In this document: positions 57,847 through 64,000 of the stretch, one piece after another
Layout: every line of letters begins with the position of its first letter
How positions within the stretch are numbered: the first letter of the stretch is position 1
NCBI GenBank assembly: GCA_054601695.1
Contig: BAAHQB010000487.1
Span: 1-64,000 of the forward strand
Reading direction: 5' to 3'
DNA from: Amorphochlora amoebiformis
Lineage: Eukaryota; Cercozoa; Chlorarachniophyceae
DNA: 64,000 nt
Notes under the pieces: generated by a model
The model's input: only the letters and a program-made list of their open reading frames with translations
Database searches by the model: none
Told to the model about the DNA's origin: nothing
Made by a program: the position numbers and the translations under genes

Positions 57847-59068
57847 ATGCATCCTTTTTAATATACATATGTGTATACTTATGAAATGCAAACATATGCA
57901 CACTTACATGCTTGCTTACAGATTTGCTCCAAGTTTTGGCAGAGGAAGCTTATTCAAGTCTGTGGTATTTATCAAATATATACATAGTAGACGGTCGATG
58001 ACCGCTTTTGACTTATCATGTAAGCTGAGAAAATTGGTTGACATCGCTACTTAACAAGGTCTTAACGCTAACGCTATCCCTAACTTCAGTTTCTAATATC
58101 TTACTAGTTTTGAGATACCTCTTTTTATTCCTTAATTAAGGAGTCAAAGTCATGCATTATGCTAGGCACTGCACAATGATGCCATGTGCATGGCCACAGT
58201 CTTGATCTTGCATTTTTGACGGTTGTCTACTAGGTCTAGTCTGTAGAGTCTTGAGGCTGCCTCTGAGGTCCTCAAAATAAGACCTAGAAGCCGAATTCTC
58301 GCATGAGTTCCATTTCGTCGTTTGTGACAGCGCTAACATCCACATTTTCAAAATTTCGTTTCTTGAAACAAGCTCCATGATATCGTTTTCACCGTCTGGC
58401 GGATTTTCATCTCCCACCTTCTTGGTATCTTCTAGATCTTTAACCTCGCCCATGGCCGCCTTCATCATGTCCATGTCCACATCCACTGGATCTACGTCTG
58501 TCTTCTCCCCGAAATCCCCAACAAAACCGTTCTTCCCAGCTTCTAAATTCTCGTCCCCCACTCCGGCGTTTACGTTGGCTTGTTTATCGTGGTTGCTGGA
58601 ATCCTCGTTGGGTTCGTCGTCGTCGTCGTCCATTTGAAGCCCGAGCTTCTTTTGCCACTCACGCATGTTTTTCATCCGATATTCCCGCAGGGCAGCCTAG
58701 ATCGGTTAGGGAACACAGTCAAATGTTACATACACCGGAATTGATTTGAATTTGTTCGAGGGTTCGCGTAGTTCTATATATTCTAGGCGTACATTCTACA
58801 CATTTTTTATGTTCGTTTATTTATCAATTTTTTATATTATTATTAACATTATTATTATTGTTATTATCGTTATTATTGTAATGTAAGGAAATATACATTT
58901 TAGTATTATTACTATTGTTATTATTGTCATTATTATTATTATTATACATATATGAATATTTACAAATATATTTCGTGCATGTTAGCTTGTGCATATGTAC
59001 ATACACGTTTATTGGTGGATAAATAACTCTTCATGCAGTTTATACAAACAGATACACGTACAAAATAG

Positions 59069-59105
<37 letters not shown>

Positions 59106-59114
59106 GCATATAAT

Positions 59115-59164
<50 letters not shown>

Positions 59165-59265
59165 ATATATATGTTTGTATACATATACATATTATATATA
59201 TATATATATTATATATATTATATATATATATTATATATATTATATATATATATTATATATATTAT

Positions 59266-59304
<39 letters not shown>

Positions 59305-59387
59305 ATTATGTTTATGTATACATCATATATATATATATATATATATATTTGTATTATGTTTATGTATACATATATATATATATATAT

Positions 59388-59419
<32 letters not shown>

Positions 59420-59601
59420 ATATATATGTATTTGTATTATGTTTATGCTTATATATATATTATATATATATATATATATAGATCCAGATACATATTGTAT
59501 ACATATATATATGTATGTATATCTTTTATCAGACGTTGGTCGGTAGCATGCTGTTCGACAAGGACGGGTTCAAAAGTTTTGTATATGTGTCTATTTATGC
59601 G

Positions 59602-59642
<41 letters not shown>

Positions 59643-59719
59643 TACATATATAGGTATTATTTATTTATATATTTATACAGATATATACATACATACACAT
59701 ATACATACATATATACATA

Positions 59720-59757
<38 letters not shown>

Positions 59758-59799
59758 TATATGTAAATATATGTTCATGTGTGTATATATATAATATAT

Positions 59800-59880
<81 letters not shown>

Positions 59881-59909
59881 CAGATATATACACACACACA
59901 TATACATAC

Positions 59910-59962
<53 letters not shown>

Positions 59963-60002
59963 TGTGAATCTGTGTATAATTTACACATGTATTTACATAA
60001 AT

Positions 60003-60061
<59 letters not shown>

Positions 60062-60083
60062 GTATGACATATATATATATATA

Positions 60084-60136
<53 letters not shown>

Positions 60137-61071
60137 ATATGTGTGGGCATATGCCTTGACGCGGATGGTGGAGCCAAAAGCTTGTATTACAAATTTTAAC
60201 AGGCGACCAATTCCCGCGTCGAACCTCTGGGGCCTAAGCAACATACGTTTCATTACAACTTACTTACATTTGATTATAGCCATAAGCTCAGAGGCCTGAT
60301 CAATATACCTTCGATCATGATTAACTCAGTCTTGATTATAACCATAATGGACCTGAACCTGAACCGAACCTCAGGAGCCTGACCAACTTACCCTTGATTA
60401 TAACCTGACCAACTTACCCTTGATTATAACCTAACATGGACCTAACCGAACCTCAGGGGCCTCGCCAACACATATAGTCTTGATGATTACCAAAATGAAC
60501 CTAAACCGAAGCTCAGGTGCGTAAGCAACATAACCTTCATTCCAACCATAAAGAAAACAACCCTCCCTCTTTACATGCTCCATACAAATCAGGATAACCA
60601 TGCATTATGTATTTCATGTGTGTCAGGTAGGTACCAAGGCAAACATCCATTCCCGATAGTACCGCAGGATGGTCTTGAGATCTCGCATCTGCTACCACAA
60701 CATACCACAACATACCACATAAATACCACAACATACCACATAAATACCACATAAATACCACAACATACCACAACATACCACATAATACCACAACATACCA
60801 CAACATACCACAACATACCACATAAATACCACATAAATACCACATAATTACCACATAAATACCACGAAAAATACATTAAATAAACCACAACAAACTATTG
60901 AACCAGAAATAAACACGAAAATATCAGCATTCTTATCCACATAATATAACATCCAGCTATGTACACTCCTAACAAAGTGGTATGTGTTACGAGCGATATG
61001 ACGGCAATGGAAGCTTTCCACATAATGTTCAACAAAAACCTGAGCTGTGTGGGTAATATGTAAGACATATA

Positions 61072-61142
<71 letters not shown>

Positions 61143-61353
61143 GATAATAATTAATAATAATAATAATAATAATATGCCTCCAGGAATCACTAATGATGAT
61201 GGCGTCCTAATCGGCAACCTTAGCGCCTCCGATCTGAGGGTATTAAATATCGTATGCATACATATAATGTACACACACATATATATATATATATATCTAT
61301 ATATATAATATATATACACACATATATATAAATATTTAATATGTATATTATAT

Positions 61354-61397
<44 letters not shown>

Positions 61398-61436
61398 TAG
61401 TATATTTATTGTTATATATACATATATTGTTGTGTA

Positions 61437-61473
<37 letters not shown>

Positions 61474-61486
61474 TATGTATATATAT

Positions 61487-61532
<46 letters not shown>

Positions 61533-61593
61533 CATATGTATATGAATGTTTATGTAATATTATACATACATTACATGTAATACATTCATGCAT

Positions 61594-61629
<36 letters not shown>

Positions 61630-62037
61630 CAATATTGTGTGTATATGTGTATGTGTATATATGTATGTATATATATACATATACATATAATAATTTATGC
61701 CAGGGTTTGGACGCAGGGAGGTTCTCCTCTTTATTTATGAGCGTGGGCGACTTTTTGCGCATAGCCAAGGCACTGTCCCCGTCCTTTCGCTACCGTCCTC
61801 ACGAGCAAGCTAACCGACGTACACCAATTTACCTTCTTGTCCCCCGCTTTTTTTTTCTTTTGGCCCACCATATTACCATGAGAAATTGTGATGTTTTTCA
61901 AACAGCTGCGGACGATAACCGTGCCTATTGGCTCAACTTTCGAATCGCTCCTCGATCTGCTGGTCAAGAATAGAGTCCATAGGGCGTACGTGGTCGACAA
62001 GAAGTTTATGCCGGTGGGTCTCATCACTCTATTCTGA
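56053..62037 (+). CDS. CBS-domain protein of AMPK-gamma/SNF4 type
   Basis: Ten exons: 56053-56115, 56312-56391, 56630-56678, 57157-57280, 57570-57661, 57922-57964, 60957-61052, 61184-61239, 61704-61838 and 61906-62037, giving 289 residues ending LITLF and TGA. A basic N-terminus ([15 protein letters not shown]) leads to [14 protein letters not shown] and three recognisable CBS repeats: [11 protein letters not shown]...IQSAPVV...[29 protein letters not shown]...[16 protein letters not shown]; and [36 protein letters not shown] pairs bind adenine nucleotides, and in AMPK-gamma they sense AMP/ATP. The order and the GNLSASDL motif recall plant and amoebal SNF4-like proteins. The first intron needs a GC donor (CAAAAG|GCAAGG). 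The junction 61838/61906 is the least certain. The sixth intron (57965-60956) holds another gene on the opposite strand. The fourth CBS repeat expected of AMPK-gamma is not seen. Confidence 0.78.
58284..60688 (-). CDS. TIPIN: Swi3/TIPIN-like replication-fork protein, nested
   Basis: Minus-strand exons: 60635-60688 ([18 protein letters not shown]), 60155-60233 ([14 protein letters not shown]...GSTIRVK), 58418-58696 ([19 protein letters not shown], then a [10 protein letters not shown] acidic tail) and 58284-58361 ([19 protein letters not shown]). The series DLK..LRYY..W, F...I..L.K, GST.RVK.ALRE.R matches the Swi3 domain of TIPIN/Csm3, the partner of Timeless/Tof1 in the fork-protection complex. 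About 160 residues are visible. The N-terminal part of the Swi3 domain is missing, and two bases are lacking between the first two exons, so at least one small exon was not found. The exon ending at 60155 uses a GC donor (GTCAAG|GCATAT). If the 56-nt intron 58362-58417 is retained the frame runs on to 58157. It lies wholly inside an intron of the plus-strand CBS gene. Confidence 0.6.
58836..58948. repeat. (ATT)n repeat
   Basis: Imperfect ATT/GTT trinucleotide repeat, with a non-repeat gap at about 58880-58900, in the intron that carries the nested gene. Confidence 0.8.
59301..59453. repeat. Three direct copies of a 24-bp segment
   Basis: TTTGTATTATGTTTATG begins at 59301, 59348 and 59430, each flanked by (TA)n. 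Confidence 0.75.
60216..60550. repeat. Tandem repeat derived from a splice-acceptor region
   Basis: About five degenerate units, each with a core like CCGAACCTCAGGGGCCT followed by (A/G)A(G/C)CAAC and CTTGATTATAACC. The first unit (60216-60250) overlaps the start of the nested gene's exon 60155-60233 and its acceptor. The rest lie upstream of it on the minus strand. Confidence 0.6.
60698..60868. repeat. ACCACAACAT / ACCACATAAAT minisatellite
   Basis: About sixteen units of 10 or 11 bp in mixed order. On the minus strand it reads TGGTATGTTGTGG and ends against the acceptor of the nested gene's exon 60635-60688, possibly acting as its purine-pyrimidine spacer. Confidence 0.85.
61089..61174. 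repeat. (AAT)n trinucleotide repeat
   Basis: Nearly pure AAT units, ending ten bases before the acceptor of CBS exon 61184-61239. Confidence 0.9.
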
Positions 62038-62296
62038 TGTCCTTGCAGCATTAATCGGGTAATAGTAGAACGAAAGCGCCTTAGGTCGCGGCATCTAGTT
62101 GGCTAGAAAGGGTACAACTAGTACAATAAGTGTCATAAAAGTAGTTGTCGTATCCCTTATTCAGCTGATGTGCCAGCCAAATCTAGCAAATGTATGAAAC
62201 ATTTATGGTATAAGTCGCAATTAATAATTTAAAATACGTAAGAAGTTGTGTATATACATTACGATCGGATTTATATATATATATACATATGTGAAC

Positions 62297-62355
<59 letters not shown>

Positions 62356-62567
62356 TCTGAACGAATAATCGAGTACGGTGGATGTACATGTTGCATTGTA
62401 GTAGCTCGTGAATCGTGATCAGATAAACTAGACATTGCAAAGTTTAAAACCTAAGGGTGGTCTATCATGGTTTTTTTTATTAATATTAATTTCTAGAATT
62501 TGTTAATAATTTGTTATCCTAAATATTCGAGTCTCTATCTTTGTATATGATATCATACTATATCTAG

Positions 62568-62598
<31 letters not shown>

Positions 62599-62774
62599 GT
62601 AAAATTCATATTTCATATTGAATTCATCATGTGCAGCAATGAAAATTTCATTGATGTACCGGTATATTAAAGGTTTAAGGGTGTGATGATGATCAACATA
62701 CTAGACATATTCAATTTATCTATTTTTGAGTGCTGACCAAGGTCTAACCAAAAGGTCGATCATCGGCTCGGCAA
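62038..62774. other. Intergenic region after the CBS gene
   Basis: A few CTAG sites occur at 62090-62120, a (TA)n array at 62270-62350 and another at 62573-62598. No exon was recognised on either strand. Confidence 0.5.
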
Positions 62775-62996
62775 ATGCTTTACGCCTCATCGGCTGTTAG
62801 CGAACGACTGGCAAACTATATACAACTGCTAGAAAACTCCTTAGTCGCGGAAAACCAAGAGTGTCATTTTAGCAATTTGGAAGAGAATATTGATGGTCTA
62901 AGTCCCGAAGCAGTGCAACGGCTCCGTCGGATGTTCGGGGGACCACGAGGGCTGCGACTTCGGTTCAAGCTGGTTCTAGGGATGGACAACATGTAA
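62775..62996 (+). CDS. Small hypothetical protein or first exon
   Basis: An ATG-started frame of 73 residues with ordinary composition: helix-like ASSAVSERLANYIQLLENSL, then LSPEAVQRLRRMFGG and basic LRLRFKLVLGMDNM. I recognise no family. The stop TAA overlaps a good donor (ACAACAT|GTAAGG at 62992/62993). A second exon from 63163, after GTACTGCAG, would continue in phase as RGVVTSNDFIKYF and end near 63302, but that would overlap the minus-strand frame at 63070-63387. Either model is possible; the single frame is given. Confidence 0.4.
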   Translation: MLYASSAVSERLANYIQLLENSLVAENQECHFSNLEENIDGLSPEAVQRLRRMFGGPRGLRLRFKLVLGMDNM

Positions 62997-63069
62997 GGAA
63001 AAGAGAGATGGTGGGTGATGCTGATGATACGCTGGTGGGCTTATCGTACGGGTGAGATCCTGAGACTAA

Positions 63070-63869
63070 TCACATTGGTGTGGATCGAGTATAGGCATTG
63101 AACTTGTGCCTGTCCAGAGAGGAATAGCTAGGCCCTGGACTGACTCCGCTTACGTACTGCAGGCGAGGCGTGGTAACCTCGAACGACTTCATCAAGTATT
63201 TCTCCCGTAGGAAATGTTTTTCGTCGCCTCTCGACGAAATAGTGGAACGTGGGTACTCTGGAATATTGAGCAGTTCGGCGGTGGGGTACTTGACCAGAAC
63301 TTGACGCTCTGGGAACCTCTCAGATGATCTCAAGCGTGCTAACATCGGGAGAGACGTTGATGGTATCCATTCCCTCGATGATTGGGTCTTATAGTGAGGG
63401 TGGCGGTGGTCTTTGCTGGTGGGCAGGATTGGTCGTATGATAGATCTTTGCTGTCGAGAAACTGTGTCACCCGGATGGCTAAGAGAGCGGCGGGTGTGTA
63501 CAGGGGACCGATTTCCCAATTGTGTGCTATATTCTGGGCGTCCACGCCTCCAACCTTGTCCAGAATGGTCTGCGCAATGACGCTTGCGTACATTGCTGTG
63601 GCGCCAGAGTCGTTTGTGGCTTGCCTCCTGAATGCCCGATACCTGGCCTGCGCGGGAGATGTGAGTCGTCGACGACAGAGCGTTGGCATCCTTGGCGTCC
63701 AGGGAGGCCGTGTTGCTGAGCTCCATGTCGTGTGCATCGCGAGGTCGACCGCGGACAGGGCTGGGTCCACCATACCCATATCTATCAGGAGCGTTGGATA
63801 TGTAGGTGTATCCGGGTAATGACGAAGCTCTAGCTCGAGTTGGCGCCGCGGGAAAACCTTGCGAGCCAT
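63070..63869 (-). CDS. Hypothetical protein, two exons, unknown family
   Basis: The exon 63471-63869 (399 nt) joins 63070-63387 (318 nt) through an 83-nt GT-AG intron whose 3' end is pyrimidine-rich. Both lengths are multiples of three, and the junction turns two frames of poor sense into one of ordinary composition, 238 residues. Recognisable text includes MARKVFPRRQLELELRHYPD, SGATAMYASVIAQTILDKVG, GPLYTPAALLAIR, YPTAELLNIPEYPRSTI and EKYLMKSFEV. I do not recognise a family. The ATG at 63869 follows TTTACAGTTGAAA, so the exon may instead be internal to a gene starting beyond the window. A donor-like GTAAGC after LQY near 63158 leaves the 3' end uncertain too. Confidence 0.45.
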
Positions 63870-63923
63870 TTTCAACTGTAAATGTGATGTGAGTATTATA
63901 ACCTTGATTGTTGTATATTATTA

Positions 63924-63924
63924 T

Positions 63925-63976
<52 letters not shown>

Positions 63977-64000
63977 GTCTATATGTTGTGTGATATATAT
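63924..64000. repeat. (CA)n and (TA)n at the window edge
   Basis: CACACA followed by TATATA, then a short mixed tail. It is probably intronic or upstream of the minus-strand gene; the window ends here. Confidence 0.6.

Noticed and set aside
59533-59575. Possible CBS exon reading [14 protein letters not shown]
   Set aside because: No phase joins it to the exon at 57922-57964, whereas that exon joins the one at 60957 directly.
60698-60868. Regular short repeats suggestive of a CRISPR array
   Set aside because: Units are 10-11 bp with no unique spacers, in a eukaryotic intron. It is a minisatellite.
63382-63819. Plus-strand 145-residue frame
   Set aside because: It overlaps the minus-strand two-exon gene, whose splice and composition are better, so it is treated as a shadow.

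Overview
This is nuclear DNA from an intron-dense microbial eukaryote. There are no bacterial-style operons. Every recognisable gene is cut into short exons (mostly 33-120 nt) with GT-AG borders, and almost every intron is filled with (TA)n. The few introns without TA mostly carry degenerate telomere-like text (TTAGGG/CCTAA variants) or pyrimidine-rich text. The lineage cannot be fixed from the window. The main gene is a DEK1-type (TML) calpain, a class known from land plants and several protist groups, so a free-living protist is the best guess.

Layout. (A) 1-3582 (+): 3' part of an unrecognised multi-pass membrane protein. 3583-5748: intergenic, with CTAG-saturated text next to the stop of A and a GGGATTC cluster upstream of the next gene. 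(B) 5749-49230 (+): one giant gene. I could join 89 exons, each with a compatible phase, into a 1,947-residue frame: about 20 membrane segments, a linker, a charged coiled coil, a complete calpain core (Cys/His/Asn triad present) and a C2-like tail. 49231-50315: intergenic, CTAG-rich again. (C) 50316-55711 (-): a stomatin/SPFH membrane protein in 15 exons, tail-to-tail with B. 55712-56052: short divergent promoter region. (D) 56053-62037 (+): a CBS-domain protein resembling AMPK-gamma/SNF4, 10 exons. (E) 58284-60688 (-): a Swi3/TIPIN-like replication-fork protein nested on the opposite strand inside the 3-kb sixth intron of D. (F) 62775-62996 (+) and (G) 63070-63869 (-): two unrecognised reading frames at the right edge.

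The genes do not form an evident pathway. B and C are both membrane proteins but share no other link. The most interesting structure lies outside the proteins: a three-copy dispersed GC-richer element, CTAG-saturated gene borders, an inverted copy of an exon 3' end covering a splice donor, a duplicated exon that looks mutually exclusive, a triple mirrored segment next to a splice acceptor, microexons of 14 and 16 nt, and a tandem repeat that seems to have grown from a splice-acceptor region. Nearly all the tyrosine/isoleucine-rich open frames are translations of (TA)n and are not genes. Exon borders were read by eye from splice signals, phase and protein sense; no alignment or transcript was available.
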